NCBI GenBank assembly: GCA_947501565.1 | Contig: CANMWJ010000002.1 | Span: 284,016-348,015, forward strand | DNA length: 64,000 nt | Direction of reading: 5' to 3' | Source: an uncultured Marinobacterium sp. | GTDB lineage: Bacteria > Pseudomonadota > Gammaproteobacteria > Pseudomonadales > Balneatricaceae | Shown here: in pieces, positions 7,412-15,925 of the stretch | Position numbering within the stretch: position 1 is the stretch's first letter | Layout: each line of letters opens with the position of its first letter | Notes under the pieces: model-generated | The model's database searches: none | What the model saw: only the letters and a program-made list of their open reading frames with translations | Told to the model about the DNA's origin: nothing | Translations under genes and position numbers: made by a program

Positions 7412-7864
7412 TTACTCTGAATCAGACTCTGGCAGTACGCTGCCTTTGATCTGGTAAGACTTGCCACGGAACAGAGCCAGCTCTTTGCCGTCCTGATTGG
7501 TTACCGTGATGTCGTAAACACCGGTGCGGCCGGAGCGGGTGCGCTCAACCGCTTCCGCAGTCAGCAGATCACCCTCAAATCCAGGCGCGGCGTATTCAAT
7601 GTTACAGCCGCTGGCGACAGTCACCTTGTTGTAGGTGTTGCAGGAGTGGGCGAATGCAGTGTCGGCCAGCGCGAAGATCATGCCGCCGTGGCACATATTG
7701 TGGCCATTCAGCATATCTTTACGCACGGTCATGGTGAGACGGGCGTAGCCCGGTCTCACTTCGACAATCTCCATGCCCAGCGCCTGCGCTGCGTGATCAC
7801 GCTCATGCATAGATGCACTGCACGCTTCCGCCAGCTGCTCTGGCGTCATTTCAGCACTGCTCAT
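7412..7864 (-). CDS. paaI: hydroxyphenylacetyl-CoA thioesterase PaaI
   Basis: Hotdog-fold thioesterase of 150 residues that hydrolyses dead-end or epoxide-derived phenylacetyl-CoA products, protecting the CoA pool. The family motif is NMCHGGMIFALADTAFAHSC, with HGG and the catalytic-region Asp, followed by ASGCNIEYAAPG. The TIGR-type N-terminus with SMHERDHAAQALGMEI is typical for PaaI. The gap to paaH is a single base, so the genes are surely cotranscribed. Confidence 0.92.
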   Translation of the reverse strand: MSSAEMTPEQLAEACSASMHERDHAAQALGMEIVEVRPGYARLTMTVRKDMLNGHNMCHGGMIFALADTAFAHSCNTYNKVTVASGCNIEYAAPGFEGDLLTAEAVERTRSGRTGVYDITVTNQDGKELALFRGKSYQIKGSVLPESDSE

Positions 7865-7865
7865 G

Positions 7866-9371
7866 TTACTTGCCTCCAGCTACCTTACGACGCAGCAGCG
7901 GAGACGCGCGGTAGCGGTCTTCACCGTAGGCCGCAGCCAGGTTGTCCAGGGTGTTCAGTACTTCGGCCAGACCGATGTTGTTCGCCCAGGTAATCGGACC
8001 GCAAGGGTAGTTAACGCCACCCTGCATCGCGATATCAACGGCTTCTTCATTACACACCTGCTGGTTCACGGCGTCAAAACCTTCGTTCGCCAGCATGCAG
8101 ACGGTACGCATTACAGCCATACCCGGAACGTCGTCGATGATGCTGACGTTTTTGCCGATCGCCTGGAACAGGCCGGTTGCCGCAGCCACTGCGTCTTCGC
8201 TTGCCTGATCTGCCGGTGCCAGAGCCATACGGGTCGCTTTAGCGTAATCCAGCGCCAGATCGAACTGGATCAGGTTGGTGTTGCTGCTCTGCTGAGCGCG
8301 CAGGGTAGAGAACTGGCCATTGCTTAGTTTCAGGGTTGCGTCGCCCACGATGAACGCGCCGCTACCGTCGGTACGGTTTACCGTGATACCCGCTTCTTCG
8401 ATCAGGGCTACCAGCGGCTCTGCTACGCCCAGGTCGCCTTCAACGGTTACCTGAGTTGGTTTAGCAGCTTCGGCAGCGTTAGCTGCGGTCGCTTTCTCGG
8501 CGCCTTCGCTGTAGTCGTAGAAACCTTTACCGGACTTGCGGCCGTAGTGGCCTGCGTTAACCAGCTCCAGCTGCACCAGGGATGGTAGGAAACGCTGGTC
8601 CTGATAGTAAGCGTCGAATACGGAGCAGGTTACCGCGTAGTTTACGTCGTGACCGATCAGGTCGGTCAGTTCGAACGGGCCCATACGGAAACCGCCGCAC
8701 TCTTTCAGCAGAGCGTCGATGGTTGCGATGTCGGCTCCGCCTTCCTGGTATACACGGAAACCTTCTGCGTAGAACGGACGTGCCACGCGGTTAACGATGA
8801 AACCTGGAGTGGACTTCGCCATTACCGGTTTTTTGCCCCAGGTAGCGGATAGTTCGTAGATCTCGTCAGCGATCGCCGGATCGGTATCCAGGCCGCTGAT
8901 CACTTCAACCAGCTTCATGATTGGCGCTGGGTTGAAGAAGTGCATACCCACCAGGTTCTGTGGACGCTTCAGCTTGCTGCCGATAGCGGTTACAGAGATG
9001 GAGGAGGTGTTGGTCGCGATGATCACGTCTTCGCCACAGATATCTTCCAGATCGCCGAACACCTGCTGTTTGATGTCCAGACGTTCTACGATCGCTTCGA
9101 TGATCAGGCTGCATGGCGCCAGATCCTGCAGGGAGTTTGCGATCTGGATACGGCCGGTGAGGGCATCCACGTCATCCTGTGACATCTTGCCGCGTTCTAC
9201 CAGGCGGCCCAGGCCTTTGGCGATACCGTCCAGACCTTTCTGGGCAGCACCTTCCATCGCATCAAACAGCAGTACCGGGTGACCGGCTTTCGCTGCAACC
9301 TGTGCGATGCCAGCACCCATAGTGCCGGCACCGATAACACCTACTGTTGAGTTAGTTGTGAGACGGCTCAT
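7866..9371 (-). CDS. paaH: 3-hydroxyadipyl-CoA dehydrogenase PaaH
   Basis: NAD-dependent 3-hydroxyacyl-CoA dehydrogenase of 501 residues, oxidising 3-hydroxyadipyl-CoA to 3-oxoadipyl-CoA. The Rossmann motif is GVIGAGTMGAGIAQVAAKAG (residues about 11-30). The catalytic region is GMHFFNPAPIMKLVEVISG, with the substrate region KSTPGFIVNRVARPFY. The first C-terminal 3HCDH domain contains GGFRMGPFELTDLIGHDVN. A second copy of that domain near the end has GGVNYPCGPITWA. This two-copy layout and length are normal for PaaH. It lies three bases after paaG. Confidence 0.94.
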   Translation of the reverse strand: MSRLTTNSTVGVIGAGTMGAGIAQVAAKAGHPVLLFDAMEGAAQKGLDGIAKGLGRLVERGKMSQDDVDALTGRIQIANSLQDLAPCSLIIEAIVERLDIKQQVFGDLEDICGEDVIIATNTSSISVTAIGSKLKRPQNLVGMHFFNPAPIMKLVEVISGLDTDPAIADEIYELSATWGKKPVMAKSTPGFIVNRVARPFYAEGFRVYQEGGADIATIDALLKECGGFRMGPFELTDLIGHDVNYAVTCSVFDAYYQDQRFLPSLVQLELVNAGHYGRKSGKGFYDYSEGAEKATAANAAEAAKPTQVTVEGDLGVAEPLVALIEEAGITVNRTDGSGAFIVGDATLKLSNGQFSTLRAQQSSNTNLIQFDLALDYAKATRMALAPADQASEDAVAAATGLFQAIGKNVSIIDDVPGMAVMRTVCMLANEGFDAVNQQVCNEEAVDIAMQGGVNYPCGPITWANNIGLAEVLNTLDNLAAAYGEDRYRASPLLRRKVAGGK

Positions 9372-9374
9372 GGC

Positions 9375-10166
9375 TTACTGGCCTTTGAAGTTGGGTTGAC
9401 GTTTTTCCATGAACGCAGCAACGCCTTCACGGTAATCTTCGGTGCGGCCTGCCAGAGTCTGCAGATCACGTTCCAGATCCAGCTGCTCATCCATGGTGTT
9501 GGTAGATGCAGCGTTGATCGCGCGTTTGATCAGTGCCAGACCTTTAGTCGGCTGAGTCGCCAGGTGCTTAGCCAGTGCCAGTGCTTCATCCTTCAGCGCT
9601 TCGTCGTCAACCGCTTTCCAGATCATGCCCCAGTTTTCAGCCTGCTCAGCGGATACTTTGTCACCCAGCATCGCCAGACCCATCGCGCGAGCGCGACCAA
9701 CCAGGTTAGGCAGGCTCCAGGTGCCGCCGCAATCCGGTACCAGACCGATTTTGCAGAATGCCTGAATGAAGGATGCGGACTTGGCTGCCAGAACGATATC
9801 GCAGGCAAAAGCGATGTTTGCGCCAGCGCCAGCGGCTACACCGTTAACAGCGCAGATTACCGGCATCTCCAGACCCATCAGGGTGCGGATCATTGGGCTG
9901 TAGTTCTTCTCGATGGACTCACCCAGGTTAGGCGCTTCGGAACCCGGAGCAACGTTACGGTCACTCAGATCCTGGCCTGCGCAGAAGCCACGGCCGTTAC
10001 CGGTCAGGACCAGGCAGCGTACAGATTTGTCCTTCTTCACAGTTTTCAGCGCTTCACGCACTTCCGCGTGCATATCAGTATTGAAGCTGTTCAGGCTCTT
10101 AGGGCGGTTCAGAGTCAGGACTGCAACGCCATCGGTGATTTCGAATTCGATATTTTCGTAAGCCAT
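9375..10166 (-). CDS. paaG: 1,2-epoxyphenylacetyl-CoA isomerase PaaG
   Basis: Crotonase-fold isomerase of 263 residues, turning ring-1,2-epoxyphenylacetyl-CoA into oxepin-CoA and later shifting a double bond in the dehydroadipyl route. The oxyanion-hole segment is GRGFCAGQDLSDRN and the second glycine region is AVNGVAAGAGANIAFACD. The Asp in LVPDCGGTW is the position expected for the PaaG-type isomerase rather than the Glu of hydratases. The ATG at 10166 has AGGA ten bases upstream; an upstream in-frame extension to 10226 would overlap paaF and is rejected. Four bases separate it from paaF. Confidence 0.93.
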   Translation of the reverse strand: MAYENIEFEITDGVAVLTLNRPKSLNSFNTDMHAEVREALKTVKKDKSVRCLVLTGNGRGFCAGQDLSDRNVAPGSEAPNLGESIEKNYSPMIRTLMGLEMPVICAVNGVAAGAGANIAFACDIVLAAKSASFIQAFCKIGLVPDCGGTWSLPNLVGRARAMGLAMLGDKVSAEQAENWGMIWKAVDDEALKDEALALAKHLATQPTKGLALIKRAINAASTNTMDEQLDLERDLQTLAGRTEDYREGVAAFMEKRQPNFKGQ

Positions 10167-10170
10167 GTTG

Positions 10171-10950
10171 TTATTTTCCTGTGAAGTTAGGTTTACGTTT
10201 TTCCATAAAGGCAGCGATGCCTTCATTTCGGTCTTCGGTTGCGGCCAGCATGGTGAACGCTTTGCGCTCGATGTTCAGGCCGCTGTCGAGGGTAGTTTCG
10301 TAGGAGCGTAGAATCGCTTCTTTGGCCAGGCGCACAGCAATAGGTGGCTTGGTGGCGATCTTCTCTGCCAGCTGACGGGCGCGTTCGATGGTGCGCTCCG
10401 GAATAACCACTTCGCTGACCAGATTAAAGTCGCGTGCCTGTGCGGCAGAGATGAACTCACCGGACAGCACCAGCTGCATCGCCATGGATTTGCCGATGGT
10501 GCGAACCAGACGCTGAGTGCCGCCTGCGCCCGGGATGATGCCCAGGTTGATCTCCGGCTGGCCAAACTGAGCGTTGTCGCCTGCGATCACGATGTCGCAA
10601 TGCATCATCAGTTCGCAGCCACCGCCCAGACAGAAGCCATTTACGGCCGCAACCAGGGGTTTAGGGAAGGCAGCAATGCGACGCCAGTAAGTTGGACGTG
10701 CGTCATTCATTACGCCAACCGCATCCAGTGCGGCCATCTCTTTAATATCAGCACCTGCAGCGAATACTTTTTCGCCACCGGTAACCAGAACAGTTTTCAC
10801 CTCATCGTTTAGAGCTGCAGCATCCAGTACCTCTGCCATCTCTTTAAGCAGGTTGGTACGCAGGGCGTTGAATGCTTCGGGACGGTTGAGGGTGATAGTC
10901 AGGACGCCTTTAGCGACGTCTGAAACGATGATGTCCTGTAAATCTTGCAT
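10171..10950 (-). CDS. paaF: 2,3-dehydroadipyl-CoA hydratase PaaF
   Basis: Enoyl-CoA hydratase of 259 residues that hydrates 2,3-dehydroadipyl-CoA. Visible crotonase features are VFAAGADIKEMA (oxyanion hole), AVNGFCLGGGCELMMHCD, and FGQPEINLGIIPGAGGTQRL, with the paired catalytic Glu positions of a true hydratase. The start is the ATG at 10950; the frame runs on to 10995, but that extension contains no better ribosome site. It is the first recognised gene of paaFGHIJ. A terminator hairpin and a 35-codon ORF lie immediately upstream. A close paralogue, at 13335, lies on the other strand beyond paaN. Confidence 0.92.
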   Translation of the reverse strand: MQDLQDIIVSDVAKGVLTITLNRPEAFNALRTNLLKEMAEVLDAAALNDEVKTVLVTGGEKVFAAGADIKEMAALDAVGVMNDARPTYWRRIAAFPKPLVAAVNGFCLGGGCELMMHCDIVIAGDNAQFGQPEINLGIIPGAGGTQRLVRTIGKSMAMQLVLSGEFISAAQARDFNLVSEVVIPERTIERARQLAEKIATKPPIAVRLAKEAILRSYETTLDSGLNIERKAFTMLAATEDRNEGIAAFMEKRKPNFTGK

Positions 10951-10990
10951 GAGTCTCTGATTACTCCAGATTGTGAACAGGGAAAGGGTA

Positions 10991-11017
10991 GACACAACAA
11001 ACCCCGGTTTTCCGGGG
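10991..11017 (-). terminator. terminator between the 35-codon ORF and paaF
   Basis: CCCCGG (11002-11007) pairs with CCGGGG (11012-11017) around a four-base loop. Read on the minus strand it is followed by TTTGTTGTG, a fair intrinsic terminator. It lies only 50 bases before the paaF start, so it may act as an attenuator in the paa leader. Confidence 0.7.
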
Positions 11018-11035
11018 CTTGCATATAAATCTCTG

Positions 11036-11143
11036 TTAAGCGCGACCTGAGCTGAAGCGCGTAGCTGCGTTGTCAGCGTCCGGGTTCTTAATGCGCTCTT
11101 TGCTGGTGAGTGGTGCGATCAGTGTTCCTTTATTTAGTGCCAT
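11036..11143 (-). CDS. 35-residue ORF in the leader of the paa operon
   Basis: An ATG-to-TAA frame of 35 codons beginning MALNKGTLIAPLTSKE and ending in the polar stretch TRFSSGRA. It has good codon use for this genome (many CGC, GGT, ACC, CTG codons) and a terminator hairpin directly downstream, then paaF. The ribosome site is weak (AAGACGAC). It could be a leader peptide for attenuation of paa, or a small protein gene with its own transcript. It contains no run of a single amino acid or of Phe/Tyr that would suggest classical aromatic attenuation. I do not recognise the family. Confidence 0.45.
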   Translation of the reverse strand: MALNKGTLIAPLTSKERIKNPDADNAATRFSSGRA

Positions 11144-11579
11144 AAGTCGTCTTACAGTCAGAAACCCGATTGGACGCGCCGCTCCATCTGCTGTCAGCTA
11201 CGTGCGTGCCTGACAGATCCAGCGAATGCATTGATTTGCATTAATTCACCCAAGATTAACTCAAAAAGCGAAAGGGATACAAGAAATATAATCGTGATTT
11301 GTCTTTTCGTATCATAATCTTTGGTGTATCTTTTCACTCTATAAAAATGAATGTAGTTGTGCCCTGGACCTTTAGTTACATGTTCGGCACAGCTATGTTT
11401 CTGCTGTATTAAAGAGCTTTAAGGTTGTGGCGCTGAGCGCTGCAATCGACATGATGCAGCCATCATTTGCCGATCCGTAGGGTGGGGCGATTGAGGTTGT
11501 AACAAGAACAAAAGTAGCCATTTCCAATAGACAGTCATCTGTGCCCTTCAAAGGTGCAGGAACAGAGAGCGGGGATTCC
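11144..11579. other. divergent regulatory region between paaF leader and paaN
   Basis: 436 bases without a credible gene. It contains an inverted repeat CTGTCAG/CTGACAG at 11191-11216, an AT-rich block from about 11225 to 11360 with TATAAT at 11287-11292, and repeated GTATC words near 11308-11330. These are plausible promoter and operator positions for both operons. No paaX or paaR gene is in the window, and I cannot match a known operator. Confidence 0.5.
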
Positions 11580-13250
11580 ATGAGCCAGAACCTGTTTGAG
11601 AAACACCAGGACACCCTGAAGGGTGCGTTGAACGCCATTCACCAGCGTGACTACTACAGTCCGTACCCGGAGAATCCAAGCCCACGTAAATACGGCGAAA
11701 CTGCCAACAAAGACGGCGAGAACGCGTTTAAAGCGTACATCGGCACCTCCTTTGAGCTGGACATGCCGGGCATCACCGGCGAAGCGGGCAGCGAACAGTC
11801 CCCGTACGGCTTCGACCTGAACGTGAAATACCCGCTGGTTGATACCGACGTTCTGCTGCCAGCGATGAAAGAAGCGCAGAAAGCCTGGCGTGACGTGGGT
11901 GTTGATGCCCGCGTGGGCATCTGCCTGGAGATCCTGGAGCGCATCAACAAGCGCAGCTTCGAGATCGGTTACGCGGTAATGCATACCTCCGGTCAGGGTT
12001 TCATGATGGCGTTCCAGGCGGGTGGTCCACACGCACAGGACCGTGGTCTGGAAGCTGTAGCCTACGCATACGAAGCGATGACCTCCGCACCGGCTGCTGC
12101 AACCTGGACCAAGCCGCAGGGTAAACACGACCCGCTGGTGATGGACAAGAAATTCACCGTCGTGGGCCGTGGTGTCGGTCTGGTGATCGGTTGTTCTACC
12201 TTCCCAACCTGGAACACCTACCCGGGCATGTTCGCCTCTCTGGTGACCGGTAACCCGGTTGTGGTTAAACCGCACCCGGCAGGTATCCTGCCAGCAGCGA
12301 TCTCCATCAAGATCGCACAGGAAGTCCTGGTTGAAAACGGCTTGCCAGCGCACCTGGTCTCCATGGTGATCGACGAAGATCCAGCTAAACCATGCACCAT
12401 GGAACTGGCACAGCGTGACGAAGTGCGCCTGATCGACTTCACCGGAAACACCTGGTTCGGCGACTGGCTGGAAAACAACTGCCCGCAGGCACAGGTCTAC
12501 ACCGAGAAAGCCGGTGTAAACACCATCATCATCGACTCCACCGATGACTTCAAAGGCATGGTGCGTAACCTGTCCTTCACCCTGAGCCTGTACTCCGGCC
12601 AGATGTGTACCACCCCACAGGACATCTTCGTGCCAGCGGGCGGTATCGACACCGACCTGGGCCACAAATCCTTCGACGAAGTAGCAGAAGCGATCGCCAC
12701 CGGTGTAACCAAGTTCCTGTCTGATCCAGAGCGTGCAGCGATGGTACTGGGTGCCATCCAGGCGCCTGTAACTGCGCAGCGCATCGAAGACAGCAAAGGT
12801 CTGGGTACCGTAGTACGCGACTCTGAGCCGATGGAAAACCCATGGTTCAAAGACGCACGCGTACACAGCCCGCTGATCATGACCATCGACGCAGACAAAG
12901 AAGAGACCTACATGGAAGAGCTGTTCGGTCCGATCTCCTTCGTGATCAAAACCGACAGCACCGAGCACAGCATTGCACTGGCGAACAAAGCGGTGAAAAA
13001 CCACGGTGCGATCACCATGGGTTGCTACTCCTCCAGCGACGACGTGCTGGATGCGATCGAAGAGACATCCCTGGACGCGGGTGTTGCTCTGTCCTGCAAC
13101 CTGACGGGTGGCGTATTCGTCAACCAGAGTGCTGCGTTCTCCGACTTCCACGCAACCGGCTGCAACCCGGCAGCGAATGCGTGTCTGTCTGACCTCGCAT
13201 ACGTGGCGAACCGTTTCCGCGTAGTACAGAGCCGTCGTCACCCTAAGTGA
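11580..13250 (+). CDS. paaN: phenylacetate-pathway ring-opening aldehyde dehydrogenase PaaN
   Basis: Aldehyde-dehydrogenase-superfamily protein of 556 residues of the PaaN type. It is thought to oxidise the semialdehyde formed after oxepin-CoA hydrolysis, the dehydrogenase half-reaction of the E. coli PaaZ fusion. The coenzyme region is GVGLVIGCSTFPTWNTYPG and VVVKPHPAG. The catalytic Cys is Cys343 (LYSGQMCTTPQDIF) and Glu309 lies in YTEKAGVN. There is no MaoC/hydratase domain, unlike PaaZ, so a separate oxepin-CoA hydrolase is expected elsewhere. The start at 11580 has GCGGGG upstream; the longer frame from the GTG at 11541 lacks one. It is divergent from paaF and followed by a terminator. 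Confidence 0.88.
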   Translation: MSQNLFEKHQDTLKGALNAIHQRDYYSPYPENPSPRKYGETANKDGENAFKAYIGTSFELDMPGITGEAGSEQSPYGFDLNVKYPLVDTDVLLPAMKEAQKAWRDVGVDARVGICLEILERINKRSFEIGYAVMHTSGQGFMMAFQAGGPHAQDRGLEAVAYAYEAMTSAPAAATWTKPQGKHDPLVMDKKFTVVGRGVGLVIGCSTFPTWNTYPGMFASLVTGNPVVVKPHPAGILPAAISIKIAQEVLVENGLPAHLVSMVIDEDPAKPCTMELAQRDEVRLIDFTGNTWFGDWLENNCPQAQVYTEKAGVNTIIIDSTDDFKGMVRNLSFTLSLYSGQMCTTPQDIFVPAGGIDTDLGHKSFDEVAEAIATGVTKFLSDPERAAMVLGAIQAPVTAQRIEDSKGLGTVVRDSEPMENPWFKDARVHSPLIMTIDADKEETYMEELFGPISFVIKTDSTEHSIALANKAVKNHGAITMGCYSSSDDVLDAIEETSLDAGVALSCNLTGGVFVNQSAAFSDFHATGCNPAANACLSDLAYVANRFRVVQSRRHPK

Positions 13251-13283
13251 TAGAGCGCTTCTGATAGACAATGCATAACTATT

Positions 13284-13310
13284 CGGGGCGATTTATTCGC
13301 CCCGACTTTT
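13284..13310 (+). terminator. terminator after paaN
   Basis: CGGGGCGA (13284-13291) pairs perfectly with TCGCCCCG (13297-13304), followed by ACTTTT. Confidence 0.8.
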
Positions 13311-13334
13311 AAGTACGAGATAAAGGATCAAACC

Positions 13335-14120
13335 ATGAGCTACGAATGCATTCTGGTTGATATCAAAGATGGTGTAGGCACCATCACCCTGAACCGCCCT
13401 AAGGCGATGAACGCATTGAACGTGACGCTGACCCGCGAAGTTGGTGAAGCAGTGGATGCGCTGGAAGCGGATGACTCTGTAGGCTGTATCGTTATCACCG
13501 GTGGTGATCAGGTGTTCGCTGCGGGTGCAGACATTAAAGAGATGAAGGATCAGAGCTTCATTGACCTGTACCTGAAAGACTTCCCGTACATTCAGCGTGA
13601 TTGCTGGCGTGCGATCGATGACGCGCGTAAGCCTGTTATCGCTGCAGTTGCTGGTTTTGCTCTGGGTGGCGGTTGTGAGATGGTGATGGCCTGTGACTTC
13701 ATCATTGCAGCTGATAGTGCGAAGTTTGGTCAGCCAGAGATCGGTATCGGTACTATGCCGGGTGCCGGTGGCACGCAGCGCCTGACCAAGGCGATTGGTA
13801 AAGCGAAAGCGATGGAGATGTGTCTGAGCGGTCGTATGATGGATGCTGAGGAAGCTGAGCGCTCCGGTCTGGTTTCCCGTATCGTGCCTGCAGAAGAGCT
13901 GGCTGAAGCGGCATTCAAGACTGCTCGTAAGATCGCGTCCAACTCCCGTCCGGCAGTGGCGTACATCAAGGAAGCGGTCAACATGGCAGTCGATGCCAAC
14001 CTGCGTGACGGTATCCGTTTTGAGCGCCGAGCGTTTGAGGCGACTTTTGCATTCGAAGATTGCAAAGAGGGTATGGCTGCATTCGCTGAAAAACGCAAAC
14101 CGGAATTTAAACACCGCTAA
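13335..14120 (+). CDS. enoyl-CoA hydratase, PaaF-like paralogue
   Basis: Crotonase of 261 residues. VFAAGADIKEMK forms the oxyanion hole, AVAGFALGGGCEMVMACD the second glycine loop, and FGQPEIGIGTMPGAGGTQRL supplies the hydratase Glu positions. Its C-terminal AAFAEKRKPEFKHR resembles that of PaaF. The start has AAAGGATC upstream. It sits between terminators, so it is likely monocistronic. Its position next to paaN suggests a role in the phenylacetate or a related acyl-CoA pathway, but a short-chain hydratase for fatty or amino acid oxidation (EchA type) fits equally well. Confidence 0.85.
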   Translation: MSYECILVDIKDGVGTITLNRPKAMNALNVTLTREVGEAVDALEADDSVGCIVITGGDQVFAAGADIKEMKDQSFIDLYLKDFPYIQRDCWRAIDDARKPVIAAVAGFALGGGCEMVMACDFIIAADSAKFGQPEIGIGTMPGAGGTQRLTKAIGKAKAMEMCLSGRMMDAEEAERSGLVSRIVPAEELAEAAFKTARKIASNSRPAVAYIKEAVNMAVDANLRDGIRFERRAFEATFAFEDCKEGMAAFAEKRKPEFKHR

Positions 14121-14139
14121 GCGTTTTTCGTTATGCTAT

Positions 14140-14182
14140 CGCCGTCATATGCCCGTGGGTGTATGGCGGCGTTTTCGTTTTT
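14140..14182 (+). terminator. terminator after the enoyl-CoA hydratase
   Basis: CGCCGTCATA (14140-14149) pairs with TATGGCGGCG (14162-14171), 10 bp with one G-U pair, followed by TTTTCGTTTTT. Confidence 0.88.
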
Positions 14183-14254
14183 AAGGATTGAATCATGTGG
14201 CGTGTCTGTGTCAACTGATTGTATTGCGCTGCATAAGGTATGTAAGGCAACGTT

Positions 14255-15001
14255 ATGAAATTAAAAGATAAAAAGGTTTGGATTACCGGTGCGAGCAGTG
14301 GCATTGGTGCGGCTGCTGCGACTCTGATGGCAGCAGAGGGTGCGCACGTGGTCCTGTCGGCGCGTCGCCAGGAAAAACTGGAAACGCTTGCTGAAGAGAT
14401 TCGTGCGGCAGGGGGTAGCTGTGAGATCGCAGTGGTCGACGTATCTGATCGTGGCGGAATGGAAGCGCTGGGACAGCAGCTGTCCGAAAAAGGCGGTATC
14501 GATATCCTGATCAACAACGCCGGCACAATGCCGATCAGTCCGATTCTCTCCGGTCGTGTTGATGAGTGGGAACGTATGATCGACGTGAACATCAAAGGTG
14601 TGCTGTACGCGATCAACGCGGTGTATCCGGGTATGGCTGAGCGCAAAGATGGCCATATCGTGAACATCAGCTCTGTTGCTGCCCGCCTGACCTACCAGAG
14701 CGCAGGCGTTTACGGCGGCACTAAGCACGCGGTGCGTGCGATCTCCGACACTCTGCGTAAAGAGGCGATCCGTTTCGGTGTGCGCGTGACCGACATCCAG
14801 CCGGGTTCTGTAGACACTGAGCTGCCGGATAGCATCGTCCACGATAAGATCCGTGGTGCGGTGAAAGACAATATGTATGCCGAAGACAGCCCGATCCTTA
14901 AGCCAGAAGATATTGCGAACGGTATCCTCTACGCCGTTTCTCAGCCTGCGTATGTGGATGTCAGCGAGCTGATGATCCGTCCTGTGATCCAGGAAAACTA
15001 A
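14255..15001 (+). CDS. short-chain dehydrogenase/reductase, classical SDR
   Basis: Classical SDR of 248 residues. The cofactor motif is TGASSGIG (about residues 10-17), followed by NNAG, the catalytic Ser in NISSVAA and YGGTK as YxxxK. SARRQ after the second strand suggests NADP preference. The C-terminal VDVSELMIRPVIQEN resembles SDRs annotated as serine 3-dehydrogenase/YdfG-like. The ATG is preceded by AAGGCAACGTT, a modest ribosome site. It has its own terminator downstream. The substrate cannot be told from the sequence. Proximity to paaN and the hydratase may be coincidental. Confidence 0.85.
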   Translation: MKLKDKKVWITGASSGIGAAAATLMAAEGAHVVLSARRQEKLETLAEEIRAAGGSCEIAVVDVSDRGGMEALGQQLSEKGGIDILINNAGTMPISPILSGRVDEWERMIDVNIKGVLYAINAVYPGMAERKDGHIVNISSVAARLTYQSAGVYGGTKHAVRAISDTLRKEAIRFGVRVTDIQPGSVDTELPDSIVHDKIRGAVKDNMYAEDSPILKPEDIANGILYAVSQPAYVDVSELMIRPVIQEN

Positions 15002-15013
15002 ACACTGATCCCT

Positions 15014-15046
15014 CCGGGTAGTGCCTGCAGGTTCTACCCGGTTTCT
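15014..15046 (+). terminator. terminator after the SDR gene
   Basis: CCGGGTAG (15014-15021) pairs with CTACCCGG (15034-15041), then TTTCT. Confidence 0.75.
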
Positions 15047-15201
15047 GTATCGGTCATATCCTTGGCCGTATCTCCGTCGTATCCTTGGGCCACATCGTAA
15101 TGCCCTGTCTTTGCAGGCATAATATGCGCGCGTTGGCAGGTGGTCAGCGACGACGGTAGCTATCTGTCCGTTATCTATTGCTGTTTATAGGAGTTGTCAG
15201 T

Positions 15202-15861
15202 TTGTACAAGTTGCTGATTTTTGACTGGGATGGAACCATTATCGATTCCGCTGCTCGTATTATCTCGAGCATGCAGGCGGCGGCACGTGATCTGTCATTG
15301 GGTGAACTGACTGACGATGCGGTACGTAACATCATCGGACTGGGTTTGCCTGAAGCGATCCGCGAACTGATCCCAGGCGTAACCGCAAAAGAGATTGACC
15401 TGATGCGGGAGCGTTACGGGCACTATTATCTGGGCGCTGATGAAACGCCGACCCATCTTTTCCCGGGTGTGTTGCACTGTCTGGATCGTATGCACAACAA
15501 CGGGATTCGTATGGCGGTGGCGACCGGCAAGAGCCGCCGTGGCCTGGACCGTGTGTTTGCCGAAACCGGGCTTGCTTACGTATTTGAAACTTCCCGCTGT
15601 GCGGACGAAACTACATCCAAGCCTGATCCTCATATGCTCGAGGAGATTCTGGCCGAGACCGGTGTCAAAGCATCTGAGGCGTTGATGATCGGTGATACTG
15701 AGTTCGACCTCGACATGGGGCGTCGTGCCGGTATGGATGTGATCGGTGTTAGTTATGGTGCGCACCATGAAGATCGCCTGACCAAATATGATCCGGTTCT
15801 TATGGTCCATAATTTCCCTGAGCTGGAAGCGTGGATCGAAAGCCGTTACCTGTCGGAATAG
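15202..15861 (+). CDS. HAD-superfamily phosphatase (phosphoglycolate phosphatase-like)
   Basis: HAD-IA hydrolase of 219 residues. Motif I is IFDWDGTIIDS, motif II VATGKS, motif III lysine is in SKPDPHM, and motif IV is IGDTEFDLDMGRRAG. The C1 cap domain between motifs I and II fits phosphoglycolate-phosphatase-like enzymes, and the gene precedes sppA as its relatives do in pseudomonads. The start is TTG at 15202, giving MYKLLIFDWDGT with AGGAG eight bases upstream; the frame extends to 15178 but that would include the ribosome site. True substrate unknown. Confidence 0.85.
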   Translation: MYKLLIFDWDGTIIDSAARIISSMQAAARDLSLGELTDDAVRNIIGLGLPEAIRELIPGVTAKEIDLMRERYGHYYLGADETPTHLFPGVLHCLDRMHNNGIRMAVATGKSRRGLDRVFAETGLAYVFETSRCADETTSKPDPHMLEEILAETGVKASEALMIGDTEFDLDMGRRAGMDVIGVSYGAHHEDRLTKYDPVLMVHNFPELEAWIESRYLSE

Positions 15862-15925
15862 GTGTGTTGGCGGCAGAGGCTGTCAGTTTGTTGCGGGTTA
15901 AATCTAGATAATTAAGGAAATGACT

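Noticed and set aside
11535..13271. 578-codon open frame antisense to paaN
   Set aside because: It is the mirror of a strongly codon-biased gene, has no known motif and no ribosome site; the plus-strand frame is a clear aldehyde dehydrogenase.
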